NCBI GenBank assembly: GCA_036971615.1
Contig: JAYKKR010000003.1
Coordinates: 2,232,001-2,296,000 of the forward strand
DNA length: 64,000 nucleotides
Source of the DNA: Amyloporia xantha
Taxonomy: Eukaryota > Basidiomycota > Agaricomycetes > Polyporales > Adustoporiaceae
Direction: 5' to 3'
Position 1 is the first letter of the stretch. Every line of letters begins with the position of its first letter. This document shows, piece after piece, positions 32,390 to 44,847 of the stretch. The position numbers and the translations under genes are program-made. The notes beneath the pieces are model-generated. The model saw nothing but the letters and a program-made list of their open reading frames with translations, ran no database searches and had not been told where the DNA came from.

Positions 32390-34508
32390 TCTCACATCCT
32401 CCATCGACCTGCACTAGGCTGCAGGGGCAGCTGCAGGACGTGGGAGGCCAGCCAGAAAGTAGATGAGAAAGCCCGGGCCCGTCGCATAAAGACCCTAGGC
32501 GTTTTATCACCGGCAGAGTGGCGCCGCAACTAACATTCGACCTAATTCGATCGTTCAAACGTTCGCCAATTGCGGTCTTTGACCAGGCTAACCATCTTTG
32601 ATCATTACAATGCCGACGCGCGATACGAATTCATTATTTCAAAGGCTAAACACAGCTATAAACATCATCCGGCCGGAACTTATCTCAAGTGGCGGATCTG
32701 TCACAGCCCTCGACGATCCAAGACAGCGAAGCAGTTACCGTTAGTGGTCTGTCGGAGTGAGGGGTAGCGGCCGACCTTTCCCTTCGATTGCAATTGTGGA
32801 CAAGCCATCCGCAGTGAAATGATATGAAGGAAGACAGGGCACGTACAGCGGCGGTTGTTGCAATTTGACAAGAAACCGGCACCAGGCACCAACAGATCCT
32901 TCGCGCGTAGAAGACCATTTTCACTACTATCTCTTGGAAGCAGCGACTGCAGCGGTGTCCGAGCCCGTCGGCCTGTCTATCTGGGAGGTGACCGGTAAAG
33001 TTCTAAAATTCCAAGTACTACTTTGAATGTCGTATTGAAACAAGAGACCCTCTATCTAATAACCAATGATACCAATTGCAATATTTCTCCGCAATGTCCG
33101 CATCCTGCTCGTGAGTCGCCTTATAGTATAAGCGTAGCGTGCCCAAAGTGGTTGGTTCAAAACCAGTAACGCCGGATTGCTTACTATGCAAATCTGGCGG
33201 CCGAAGCGTTTTCTATCATCAGATCGCAGTACCGTATACGCACTTAGCGAATGCCGACTTAGAGACCAACACACGTGCGGTAAACTTTCAACAACGACCA
33301 GATGGGAGGAGCCTGTGACCAACTAGGTGACCCGCAATGAGGCAAACCCGCGTAGCCTGAATATTTACATGTGTCATGGATTGTTCCGCGCCAACCGTTG
33401 ACGATCAAACCCAGTTGAGGGTAAGGATAGAATAGATTTAAAGATATCGAGAAGGGTGAAGAAACGAAGAAACGAAGGTACTCATGCTGTGCCAATTGCA
33501 ACAATGAGTGCAAGTCACCTGCTTGTAGCAGCACGGTGAAAAACTTCGCACTCAAAATCGTTGACATGTGCTCGTGATTGAATTGAGATTGAACCGTGGG
33601 GCAGATCAAGAGAATCCAGCAGGGAAGATGCGATCCAATGATTTTCGTTTCAGCACAAGCATTCGATCGTAACTGTGGTCTATCAGCGACGGCGCGTTGA
33701 ACCAGGATCTTCATGTTCGCACACTAAGTAAGAAGAGTACGTCGGGTGATATGTAAGACACGGGATCTTTGACAGATGTGCTGCAGTGCGTTACAGATTC
33801 ACCACCACGACAACAAGTGGCAACTGAGATCCACAAACAACGCAGCCACGTTAAATTCGATAGGTACCTGCAAGAATGATCAACAGGACTAGAAGGTGGC
33901 GAGGACGAATACGAAGCTAGTCTAATCATGACCACATCTCAGTTGATGAGAAGGCGAGAACCACCAAAAGCTTCCCGCCGAGCGTTTCCAGAAATGCACA
34001 TTTACGGACCACTAAATCTCACCTGCTAAAAAGTAACCTGACCCGCAATGGAGCCCAAATATTCGTCGACGTCTCAAGTGGAGATGGTGCCTTTATCAGA
34101 TGTTTCCTCTCCTTAGCGTCAGAAGTGTACTGATGCCATGCAGAACGCAATGTTCCACCTTTGACGTGGCGATAGATGTGTCACAGAAAAGCTCTTAGCG
34201 TGATGAACAGGCATTAGGAAATGAACTGAAGCTTCCAGTCAGCTAGTGAATAGACAAGAGCCTTCTCCCACATATAGGCGTATACAAGTAGCAATGCACG
34301 CAGCGAAGGACGAAGTTGCAGTCGAGCGGTGACATGTCATCAGGATCGAAATGTTCGATCGTAAATTAAGTCGGGGTCACACAATCACGTGTTCTCCATT
34401 GTCACATCAACACCAACCGCCCATGGCAGAGATTTTGGCGCGCATCAGGATGTTAGCCCTGACCAGTTCTCGAGCACCGTCGGTAAAGGCATTGCACTTG
34501 CTACCCCC
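32390..34508. other. Intergenic, about 2.1 kb, nothing recognised
   Basis: It should contain the promoters of the DUF6534 gene (-) and MET22 (+). Two minus-strand frames (33,259-33,714 and 33,711-33,935) show no family features. A TCACGTG word at 34,385-34,391 lies 118 bp before the MET22 start; in budding yeast this is the Cbf1/Met4 site of sulfur genes. Confidence 0.5.
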
Positions 34509-36476
34509 ATGACTCTCACATACGCGGCGGAGAGGCAGGTTGCCATCGCAGCAGTTAGACGAGCATGTGTGCTCACGTCCTCGGTCTTCAACAAACTCGT
34601 GCGGAACGAGACGCTGACCAAAGACGACAAGAGCCCAGTAACCGGTGAGTGCTCCGCCTTTATGACATATAAGTTCTTCTTCGATATGCTGTTATTCCCG
34701 GGATGCGAAGCCACTGCATTTTGACTCAAAACATGGTGCCATCCCTTTGGGCAGTGCTGGGACATCGAGGGACAAGGAACATATTAAGTTTTAAAGTTTT
34801 GAGCTTAAACTTGAAATGAGTGGAAAATCAATACCTGCCAGGTATGATATCCGTGTCACAGGTGGCTTGGCATGTTGCCTTAATTTCTCAACACCTCTCA
34901 AGAGTGTGTTCGAGTCTTTAGGCAGTGGTCACCACTCTGTTCATCAGGATATCGGGGTCAAGCAGTGGTTGGTATAATTATGGACTGCTAGGGTCAATTG
35001 GTGATCGGTCCGTTTGGCGTCGGAGAACACATGCGGACAATTTATCACCCGTTCCTTATACCTGTGCGAGGTACGGGATGGTGTATTTCCATATATCCCA
35101 TTTGAAAACCAGGATATCAGCAGCCTGCAGACGTGGTGCAGCCTCTGATCGGACAGGTTATCGAACGGGAAGCCGATTTACCTCTGTGTCTAACCGCATG
35201 CAACGGTCTTATTCATCATTCATTCGCATGGACAGAATTTGGACGTAATGCATGATGTAGCACCGATTGAGAGTATCGTCTGCGATTGCCTCCCATCGGT
35301 GAATTCCCAAGTACAGGGAGCCTACATCGTCAGTCCCTATCTTTTCATTTCTAAAACCAGCACAATCATCCCCGTTCATAACATGATCCATCTCACTTGA
35401 ACTATTCATACGCAGTGGGTGACTTCTCCGCACAAGCTGTTATCAACACCATTCTCGGTCGCACGTTCCCGCACGATCCCGTCGTCGGCGAAGAGGACTC
35501 TGCCGACCTACGTGCAGAGTCTGGTGCATCCCTCCGCACCCGCGTCGTCGAGCTCGCAAATGAGGCGCTGACGGCCGATCTCCGTACCGGCGAGAAAGAA
35601 GAGTGGGGTCTGGGGCCTAATCATGCACGGTCTGCGGAAGACCTCATGGAGGCGATTGACCGTGGCAACCACGCCGGTGGTCGAACAGGACGTGCGTAGC
35701 TCGCACACGCCCGCGCATCGCGTCTTCTGCGGAATACGTATTGACTTGAGACTCACACAGGCAAGTGGACCCTCGATCCCATCGACGGCACGAAGGGCTT
35801 CCTCCGTGGCGAGCAGTACGCGGTATGCCTCGCACTCCTGGTGGACGCGCGCGTGGAGCTCGGCATCATCGGTTGCCCGAATCTCCCTGTCGATGCATCC
35901 GACCCCTCTGGCGCGCGCGGCTGCATTTTCGTCGCAGTGCGCGGGCAGGGTGCTTACCAGCTTCCCTTGTCCGACCCGCTGAGTGAGACGACCCCGCCGA
36001 AGCGGCTAACAATCCCGTCGTTCACCGCGGAGACACTCAACCTGCTAGAGAGCGTGGAGAAGGCACACGCCAAGCTGTCGTTCAACGAGCGCGTGGCACA
36101 GCTGCTGGGCGTGACGCGTCCTCCGACGAGGATGGATAGTCAGGCGAAATATTGCGCTCTGGCACGGGGTGACGGGGGTGTGTACCTCCGGATGCCGGTG
36201 GGCAGTGGATACAAGGAGAAGATATGGGTGAGCACGCAGTCGAATCATGATTCGCTGTCAGATTCTGAATTCTTGTGACAGGATCATGCGCCGGGCTCTG
36301 TCTTGGTGGAGGAGGCCGGCGGCATCATCACCGACTCGCGGGGTGAACCACTCGACTTTGGTCTCGGCAGGACATTGGGAGAGAACTATGGGGTGGTTGC
36401 TGCGGGGAAGGCCGTGCATTCTAGAGTTCTCGAGGCTATAAAGCGCGCCAAGGCGGAGGAGGAAACAGGCAGTTGA
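34509..36476 (+). CDS. MET22: 3'(2'),5'-bisphosphate nucleotidase (MET22/HAL2)
   Basis: The enzyme hydrolyses 3'-phosphoadenosine 5'-phosphate (PAP) to AMP and phosphate, clearing the by-product of sulfate assimilation; the yeast enzyme is Mg-dependent and inhibited by lithium and sodium. Exons 34509-34644, 35416-35691, 35761-36227 and 36282-36476 add up to 1074 nt, 357 aa, the usual size. Motifs: N-terminal helices ending VRNETLTKDDKSPVT, VGEED at residues 69-73, WTLDPIDGTKGF at 140-151 with the metal-binding DPIDGT, and WDHAPGSVLVEEAGG from 293. The start chosen begins MTLTYAAERQVAIAAVRRA, matching the family; an in-frame ATG 40 codons upstream (34,389) is possible. Intron 1 is 771 nt, against about 55-70 nt for the other two. 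Confidence 0.92.
34645..35415 (+). other. Oversized intron 1 of MET22 (771 nt)
   Basis: Donor GTGAGT, acceptor ACGCAG. It interrupts the conserved DKSPVT-VGDF segment, a normal intron place, but is more than ten times the other introns. It contains a self-complementary word around 34,795-34,815 (gttttgagcttaaacttg) and no recognised coding sequence. An old small insertion is likely. Confidence 0.5.
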
Positions 36477-37080
36477 CTCCAAATACGCGAGGCGAAAGTT
36501 GCAGATCTGTAGGACAATGAGGTCCCGAAGAAGCATAGCATGAATTGTTACAAATAGCCGTATGTGTGTAGTTTATTACATGACCGGGATAGACTTCGCC
36601 GCCTCCAAGTTGCGACGAGCTATACAGAACATGATATCGGCGCTCAGGTTTACTAAGAGCAGCATATCGCGGACACTTTGGTATCTCGGGAAAAATCAAT
36701 TCTTCTAATGCTATGCAGCCTCAATGCATGAAATTTAGCCTTTGACAGATGTCTGCCCATGCGCACGCGCCACATCGGTCGTGTGACTATTATGTACAGT
36801 TGATCGTAGTGCATATGCGATGCGCGACCCGGGCTCGCCGAAGTCTACGTCGTTGTCTACATTTTTGATTTCCATCTCTCGAACAGCCCCATAAGGTATT
36901 GGCAGCATGCCAAGTCGACAAAAGAAAGATAAGAATCTATGTCTAATACAGAATATATAAGTAACGGGATAATCTCCGTTCACGAGTCAACTCTGCCCGC
37001 CGACCGTCACGAAACGTGCGTTAACCTCAGAGGACATATCTACGTCAAGTCGCGTGAGTTCACTGTAAGCTGCCGCAATG
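36477..37080. other. Convergent intergenic region, nothing recognised
   Basis: 3' regions of MET22 (+) and the MFS transporter (-) meet here. Only short open frames are present. Confidence 0.5.
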
Positions 37081-40004
37081 CTAGCCGTGGGCGCACCGAT
37101 GGTAGGGGTTCTCGAGCTCGGTCAGGTCGTGCATTCCGGCCTCTGGAGTGGCCAGTCAATCAGAATTGAAAACAGATAAAGAAGGCCATTCTCGCAACCC
37201 GCGCACCTTCGCCCTTGAGCTCGTCTTCGTAAGAGGTGACCTTTCCGAACTCGCGGTCCTTCTGTTACATGACTTGAATTTTAGTATAGATCACGATCGA
37301 AGCCGGCGTGCCGCTTACCTTTACGTTGCTATGCCACATGTAGACACCAAGCGCGAGTAAAGAGGCTGTTCCGTTGAATTTTTGTTAACGACATTTGAAA
37401 TACATAAGAATGCAGAATTCACCTGTCTTGATGACGTAGCCTGACAAAGTCGACGACTTGTGTGAATGCACGTCCACTCGCACGATAGCGTCAACGCCCA
37501 CCTATGAACATTGCCCTAGTACCGGTCTGGTAGGTGGGAGCCTCACTGGCCTAATGAACATTTCGTGCTGTTATCAGAACTGGCGCCAGCCGAGAGGAAT
37601 AGAGCACGGACGATAAGGAAGTGAGGTCCAATGATGTTCCCAATACAATACTAAGAAAAAACGATCAGTAGACTTTTCATTTGTTCCTTTAGATACAGCA
37701 TACGCCAACGAAAGTGAGAGCCGTGGTGAACGTCCTCTTGGTAAAACCTCCAATCTGTGGATTATCACGGTCAGCATACATCGTCCACTACCGATAATAT
37801 GGACGTACGTTGTTGGAGATCATCACAAGCGACAGGGAAAACCCGACAGACTGGCATCGAGTAAGAAAGCAAGTCCCAAATGTACTCAACGCACATACCT
37901 GGAATGAAGTGAACCAGTACGCGACCAAGCGGTTCCACTTCTGGTCGGAGGGGAGGTACGTCAAACAAGCCGCTGCAATGATGCAAGTGATGTTGCCCGC
38001 CAACATGCTGATGACACGCACTGGGAATACAATGGTCATGCACGACACACATAGCGGGCGTAGAGGGGCTCACTGTTCATGAAGTACGTCGACACCAGGC
38101 TGCACGGGGATCGGACGGCTCAGATAGGGATATGCTACTAGGAGTGAGACCCACCCTGCGGCAAGAAGACTGGCGATCTGCACCCCGGACGAGGCGACGT
38201 CTAGAAGCGTGGTTTGCAGAGTCGTGAAACCCATCCCCTGGACAAAACGGCGTAAGCAATGCTTGCATGAATGAACAGTCACACACAACACGCCTTGATC
38301 ACGATGGTGGAAAAGTTAGACACGATGCTGCAACGGTTTCAGCACAGATATTCGGGTATGCCGACATGTCGGAGAACGGACCCATTAGGAATCTGCGCAC
38401 CGATGGACGCGACGAACAGGAACCATGTCTTGGGGTCTAGCAGTGCTTGTTTGATCTGAACGGATAATTAGCATTGTATTCGTCTACACAGCACAGAGCC
38501 CGCCCACCTGATATAGCTTGAAGTCTATGTTCTTGACGCCGGTCTTCGCTTCGGCTACACGCTTGACCGCAAGCACCTTCTCGTCCTCCTTAAGGAAATG
38601 GGCGCCGACGGGTGAATCCGGAAAGAGAAACCAGATCACAACAGAGTCTAGCCACGAACATTTGAGCACTATCATAGATACATTGTAAACAAGCAGACGG
38701 ACATGCTAGACTGATCGCGCCCAAGATGAGAAAGATGTATTTCCACCGAGCGATTGAAGGGTTCTCGATCTTCCCAATCTGAAAGGAAATAGAAACTGGT
38801 GAGACAGGGACGATTGGGCGAATTAGTTTTTATCGTCTTACACCATACGCGAGAAAGCCTCCGAAGATTCCCCCAGCCGTTGAACGAGTACCAGATCATG
38901 GAGCGGAGCGGCACTTCTGGCTGGGCATACCAGATGGCCGTCAAGAGTGTCAAGCCGGGGGTGACGATCGACTCGATGACGCCAAGGAAGAAGCTGTGAT
39001 CTAGGTCAGAGTCTCGTTGCAGGTTTCTTGGCTGGATTGACCCACTAGGCCGCCAAGACTCCACCCCACGAGTTAGCGGCAGGTATGCTGCGAAGCAATA
39101 ACGGTACTGAATGAGGACCACTGGCAGCTGCAGAATGCATGTCACTGACGCACCATAGTACGATGATGCCCCATATAGCGGTGGCTACAGTAGACCGATC
39201 AATGAAAGAACTCCAATTATAGTTTGAAATGACCGCGTACTGATAGCAAGGACCCTTCCGGAGTGGTAATGCTGGAGCAACCAACCTTGCGGATAATTCC
39301 CGATCAAATACCCAAAACTATCACTCATGTAAGTCTCAGCATCGCACAATATCTGACCAATAAACTCACTAGAAGGCTTCATGGCATTGAAAGGGGGTAC
39401 AGTCAGTACGAGCGGTCAGCGATGGCTCTAGAACAGTCCCTTACCACTGGCAAACCAGTCGAATTGCTGGCCGGTAGCGCCGAGAGCCGTCCGCATGCCA
39501 TACAGGTTTCCATAATTCAGCCTGAGAGCCTCCCAGTGATTAGTTATTCCATGGAGATAAGCACACGACATACGCAGTCTTGTCCACTTGTGGTAGGATT
39601 CATGGAAATGTATAAATATAGCAACAGATGGCGAACCGTTATCACGTACAGTAACTCAAGCCTTGTGAGATGCAGAGCTGAGGGAAACGGCGGGTGGTCA
39701 GAGGTGGCGCTCGACAAGCGTGACATCGGCCTTACCATGGGAAGGATCCACATGTCGACTTTGGATGCGATTCTACGAAACGGGCAATCCATCAACGTAA
39801 ACGTTGCACTGCCACAAAAACCAGCACTTACCTGCGGTTCTCTGCCTTGCTCACACGCACGCCGGCCTCCTTGGCAGCCTCGAACTCGCTCAGTCCCACA
39901 TTGCCCTCCTCGCTGATTACAGGGAGCGTGTCCACCGCGACCTTCTCCTCGTCCTCCTTCTTCAGTGACGCTGCAGACGCGAGCGTGCTCGTCGCGTCGG
40001 ACAT
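37081..40004 (-). CDS. Anion:cation symporter-type MFS transporter
   Basis: A twelve-TM plasma-membrane permease of the ACS family (allantoate, nicotinate and sugar-acid transporters); the substrate is not predictable by eye. The N-terminus MSDATSTLASAASLKKEDEE is cytosolic. Exons 40004-39832 and 39772-39736 (SKVDMWILPM) are followed by exons reading SQGLSYLDKTALNYGNLYGM, TALGATGQQFDWF, FGYLIGNYPQGWLLQHY, TPGLTLLTAIWYAQPEVPLR, MIWYSFNGWG, FPDSPVGAHFLKEDEK, QALLDPKTWFLFVASIGAQI, TCIIAAACLTYLPSDQKWN, KRTFTTALTFVGVCCI and GNIIGPHFLIVRALFL. A 64-nt intron (37206-37143) then leads to a last exon ending DLTELENPYHR, the usual ACS tail. Without that intron the frame would stop early at 37,160. It appears intact and lies head to head with the CE8 gene. 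Confidence 0.85.
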
Positions 40005-41361
40005 GCTGCGATCTGGACGGATAAGTAGGTGGGGTGCAAGAATGTGGCCCTCAGCACGGTGCCTCGATGCCGGCTGCCTAGGTTTAAATGCCTATGAGCA
40101 CGAGTCGGCAGCGCGCGGCTGGAGCTCCGCTGTACCCTCGCCGCCTTGGCTGGTACCCGTATCGCGACGTGCAATCAAACCAAGGTACTGCATGCCGTTA
40201 TCGCGGGGGCAATATTGCGGCAAGGGTGAGTATGATCGAGCTGACGGTGTACTATCTAAGGGGAAACTCATACTAGTGATTTCGATAAGAGGTGGGCGGG
40301 CATGTCCCTTCGCTTGGCACAGAAATACGATACAACTCTTCCATCGACGTCGAAGCTCTGTGTGCATTCGGACAATAGGCCATAATCGCTCCTCGGTGAG
40401 AACATGTTATATAGATCGAATATACGCGTCGAGCTGTCGAGGAATGATATAGGTCGCGACAGCGTCATCCACGTGATCGAGACACAAAGATTCAGAATCA
40501 AAATTGCACTGTTGCGCACACTCAGCTCCAAGTCAGCTCACATCGAAAACTAATCTCGCATTAAGTAATAACAGCCGAATGCTCAGTGCTAGACATGACC
40601 GACGGAATCCTCTCGTCATCGCCTTGCAAGCCTGGACTGGCACTAGTCATACTACCAAGCTTCCCAGTGTGCGCTGACGAGAAAGAAACTTTGGACTGAT
40701 GTAGAATCGTCTCCAACAAAGGCCGACTGGTTATTTTGGTGCGCCTTGAGTGCGTAGGACTCGACATGGACTGTGTACTGTGAAATATTGCAAGCAGTGT
40801 GTCTATCGTGCTAAAGGGGACAGCAGCATACTATGCGTTGGCCTGATCATGTGTGCCCACCGGCTTTTTGCATTACATTCGAAGAAAGTAAACTCGCCGC
40901 GTACCTTATGAATATACACACAGCTTACGAATCTCCGCGACTTCACATTTCCTTCACATGCTTGAGAAACTGATGTCTGTCGTCGACAGGTGCCACCTTT
41001 CCTTGACGTCCGCCCGGGCCGTCGTGAGGTGGTTGCAGTCACGAGAAGGTTTATATTCGAACAGGTGAAGAAGTCGAGCGTCAGCTGCTATAACCTAATG
41101 TACTGATCGCTTTCAGAATGACCAGGAAAATCCGGCAAACGGGAACGGCGGGCCAGACTAGCCGTTTATGAGGACGAGTCGTTAGAATTTCCTATTATTG
41201 GGCCAGTGGGCGGCTCGATTCTGATCACCAGTTGGTGTGCACCGCGCTCCTTGGTACTTTCCCAGCCTCAGTGCATACACTCTCATATATCTCCACCTCC
41301 ATGGTCCCAGCATTTCTTACCGCTGCGAACAGCTCTTGCGTCGCATGCGCACGCAGTAGCT
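40005..41361. promoter_or_regulatory. Divergent promoter region, MFS transporter and pectin esterase
   Basis: About 1.36 kb between head-to-head genes, with no coding sequence seen. A TATA-like word (tcatatatctcc) near 41,283 lies about 80 bp before the CE8 start. The divergent arrangement repeats the GH105/MFS arrangement of flank D, consistent with co-regulation on pectin, which is inference. Confidence 0.4.
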
Positions 41362-42746
41362 ATGCATCTGCTTTTTTCGTCCCTTCGATCTCTGCTTGCA
41401 ATAACTTTCCTCTACCACTGTACCTCATCTTTCGCTCTCGAGCGCATCGCTTGCCAGACACCTACCTCAGACCCGCTCTCCGGCTGTCCCCAGAACTCAC
41501 TGCTGGTCGGACCTACATCTTCTTCCTCCGTGACGCACTTCACCTCAATCCAAGCTGCCATCCTCAGTCTACCCAATGACACTACGCCATACACTATTCT
41601 CATTCTCCCCGGGACCTATATCGAACAGGTCAACATAACCCGCCCTGGTCCACTAACCCTCCTTGGCCAGACCTCATCCCCCCTCGACCAATCACGCAAT
41701 GTTGTCACCGTCAGTTGGGCTGCCGTCGCAGGAACGGGAGACAACGCATATACTAGCACGTTGACCGTCTCCCCGACACTAAACGCGAGCCTTACCGGCT
41801 CAGGCCCAGATGGAAACAGCGTGCCGCCGGGGACACCGTTTGGGTGCACCGACTTTCGCGCATACAACATCGATTTTGTAAATGACTATGCGCCATATTC
41901 AGATACCCCTAGTCTTGCTCTGAGCGTAAGCTATGCCAACGCGGGATTCTACTATTGTGGATTTTATAGCTACCAGGACACCGTACGTCCCTTGATACTG
42001 TGTCTCTATTTTCGGGTTTACCATGTTTATTGACCAGCTGCGTTGTTTCAGATTTATATCGGGAAACTGGGAAACTCGTACATGTTCTCGAGCCTCATCG
42101 CTGGGCAGACGGACTTCTTGTACGGCTTCGGCACTCTCTGGGTGCAATCTTCTCAGCTCAGTCTGCGCGGCTGCGGGGGAGGTGTCACGGCGTGGAAGGG
42201 CACAAACACCACATTTCCTAATATGTATGGCGTTTACGTGCATGATTCGGAGGTGCATGCGGCGAACGAGAGCGTAGGGATGGAAATACGAGGAGAATGT
42301 GCACTTGGAAGACCATGGGTGCGTCTGCTCGTTGTTCGCCTTTCTCCTCTGAACATGGCCCTCGCTGCTATGGCTCGGGCATACAACCATATACTGACAC
42401 GATGCTGCGTGCGCAGAATGCCCAGCACCGTTCCCTCTTCGCTCACACCTATCTCTCGCCTGTGATCCGCGCGTCGGGTTACATACCCTGGGGCGCCACT
42501 GATCCACGCATCGATTTCAATACCACCATGGCAGAGTATCAGACGTATGGTCCCGGCTTCAACTTGACAGGTCGGCTCAACGCTGGCACGGAGTTTAACC
42601 TTACTGAAGGACCGCTCACGGCCCATCCCCTGCTGACAGAGGAGGAATACGTCCTAGGAGGATATGACAGCGTGGAGACGGTGTTTCAGGATCAGGATGG
42701 GAAATTTGGATATACGGAGTGGATAGATAGGACGCCTTGGAGTTAG
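41362..42746 (+). CDS. Secreted pectin methylesterase, family CE8
   Basis: The enzyme removes methyl esters from homogalacturonan in plant walls, exposing it to polygalacturonases and lyases. Exons 41362-41982, 42052-42318 and 42417-42746 give 405 aa. Signal peptide MHLLFSSLRSLLAITFLYHC, cleavage near SSFA-LE. Right-handed beta-helix signs are FTSIQAAILSLP, ILPGTYIEQVNITRP and YANAGFYYCGFYSYQDT. Catalytic set: Gln205-Asp206 (YQDT), Asp228 (QTDFLYGFG, the VDFIFG position) and Arg294 (LGRPW). An in-frame ATG at 41,206 would add 52 residues and bury the signal peptide, so 41,362 is preferred. Several N-glycosylation sequons are present. It appears intact and single-copy. Confidence 0.9.
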
Positions 42747-43096
42747 ACTGAAGTCAACTATACATTTTGAAGTCGGATCCTTGGAGAGCTGGCATCATTG
42801 TCAAAACTATAAGTTGAACGCGGTCACATGCGCCGCGCGATCGGAAATGTTTGCAATCAACGCGCGACGCGCCCATCGAGATTCGAGCGCCCATCATACC
42901 TTTCTCATTTAGTCAGTCCCGCGGTCAAACCTTTATTCTATCTCCCATTTCATCTTTTGAGCGTATGCATAAGCAAGACCATAAGCCCGATATCGCAGAT
43001 CGAGGTCATTTTATTTTCGGCTCATTAGAATGGCGACACGACCGTGAATTACAATTTATCGACACAGAAAACCCATACTAGACTGGAGCCTATCTA
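42747..43096. other. Single-copy sequence between CE8 and the second array
   Basis: No gene seen. The junction with duplicated block A lies at or just left of 43,097; homology cannot be followed further left because the first copy begins at the window edge. Confidence 0.5.
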
Positions 43097-44847
43097 CAGA
43101 AAGTATGTCACAGTCTCCACTCCAGATCCATACTTCAGCAAGGTGCGGCTCTCGACATCTGAAGGCAAGACGACGTCCCAACGCAGACAATAACTGCGTA
43201 GGTCAGTCATTAGGATGAAAACTAAATTTGCGATATTCCTGTAGCACGCCTCCAGAGTCGAGCTTACAATACAAACGTCAAGAACAACATATAGCATCAT
43301 GCAATACAGCGTATCCTTAACGTGTTCGCCGCGCTAGTATCCTGCATCCTCTCTGTCTGTGCAGTTACCTAGTACTGCCTAGCATTCCAGTATTTCAACT
43401 TTCCGCACTCGCACACCATGGAAGACATCTCAGCCTACCTCATAAAAACCGCCTGCATCGCTTCGTCGTGTTCTTCGGGGGACATCACGGTCACTTTCAC
43501 TTTCTGGCCCTGCGGGATCCCCCTATTCAGATACCCAGGGAGGGTCGATGCGTCCTTTCCGTTCGCGCCCGCCAGGCTCTGCGCGTTGAACCGCTGCTCC
43601 AGCAGGAGCCTCTTCACGTTTGCCTCCCAGTCAGGACCGAAGAGCAGGCGCAGGTTGTCGGGGGTGTCGAAGCCGAGGACGACGAGGCGGAAGAGGTACA
43701 GCACGAGGCCGCGGCCCGCGCCGAGGGGGTCGCCATCGAGAGGCAGTCCGGCGCGGGCGGCGAGGGCTTGCGCGGCAGTGTCGTTGGGAGCCTCCAGGGC
43801 GAGGTAGCGGATGGATGAATCGAGCACGGGGACCTGATAGTTGATTCTGGACATGTCTGAATCTGAATCTGACTTCTTTCTCTGTGGGAAGAGCGCGCGT
43901 TAGACACAGTCGGCATGAAAACATGTTTTCCGCGAACTGTGATGTGTTCCGTGTCCAACTGTGAATACACGCTGCGTACGAGAGGCGAGAAGAACAAAGG
44001 TGGGATGAAGAGGGACTGCGCGAATAAATAGGAGTCGGCGGTCACGATCACGTGCGTCGCGTCTAGTCCATATCGGACGCGTCGGGACTCGGGACACTTC
44101 TCCAGTTCGAGCCTAGAGTCAATAGGGATGACGACAACGATACTGCGCTGATAACACAGACAAGACACAGGGGTATCATATGTACAGTTCTCTTCTACAC
44201 TTGAGAATACGTAGATAGCGATGTATCGTGAAGCTGAAAGTATGTATCCAAAAAGTGCGTATAGTATAGTATATCTCTCGTCCGCACCGCCCATTTTTCT
44301 CGCCTAGAATCCAAAATCCCACCCCACGCTCACCCCAACGGCCACCACCAGCGCCCACACCCACACCCCACTCACGCTGCGTACGCTCAGGGCACCATTC
44401 GCGCCTGGGGCGCCCGCGTCCACCCAATCCCGCCACGCCGCGTACATCTCCACGACGAACGCCTGCCCCTCGGGCGACGACCCGCCTTGGACGGACCAGT
44501 TTAGCGGGTCCACAACGGGCGTGAGCCACATCGCGGGCGAGAAGTGCGACAGGCCCGCACCCGCTGACGGCGCCGGGGGCGCCGGTGCGTAGGACGAGTG
44601 GCCCGAGGCGGACGCGGGGGCCGTGGTGGATGGGCTCACGCTGGAGGTCGGCGAGGACGCGTTGTAGGGTGTTGAGGATGCGGATGAATTGAACGGCGTC
44701 GACGAGCTCGTGGCTGCGGTGGCGCTGCTGCTACTACCGCTCGTGAACGTCGCCGTGCTCGCGGGCCCCGCACCGTTGCCTGACCCCCAAACACTCGCCT
44801 TCCCGGGCCCGCTCAGCGCCTCGCGGCAGCGCTCCGCGAGCGGGAGG
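43097..44847. repeat. Flank block A, second copy
   Basis: Matches 1-1745 with scattered substitutions, including silent and conservative changes in the two coding regions. It carries the second hypothetical gene and the full 3' end of GH105 copy 4. Confidence 0.85.
43435..43854 (-). CDS. Hypothetical protein, 139 aa, single exon (copy 2)
   Basis: Paralogue of the gene at 339-758, same length, three residue differences. No recognised domain, signal peptide or membrane segment. It lies 3' of GH105 copy 4 on the same strand, in the same relative position as the first copy. Confidence 0.6.
   Translation of the reverse strand: MSRINYQVPVLDSSIRYLALEAPNDTAAQALAARAGLPLDGDPLGAGRGLVLYLFRLVVLGFDTPDNLRLLFGPDWEANVKRLLLEQRFNAQSLAGANGKDASTLPGYLNRGIPQGQKVKVTVMSPEEHDEAMQAVFMR

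Noticed and set aside
33259..33714. 151-codon minus-strand frame in the 32.4-34.5 kb intergenic region
   Set aside because: No recognisable domain, no plausible neighbouring exons and unremarkable composition; treated as chance.
34385..34391. TCACGTG upstream of MET22 as proof of sulfur-regulon control
   Set aside because: Several TCACGTG or CACGTG words occur in this window, including next to unrelated genes and in spacers, so a single site is not evidence on its own.
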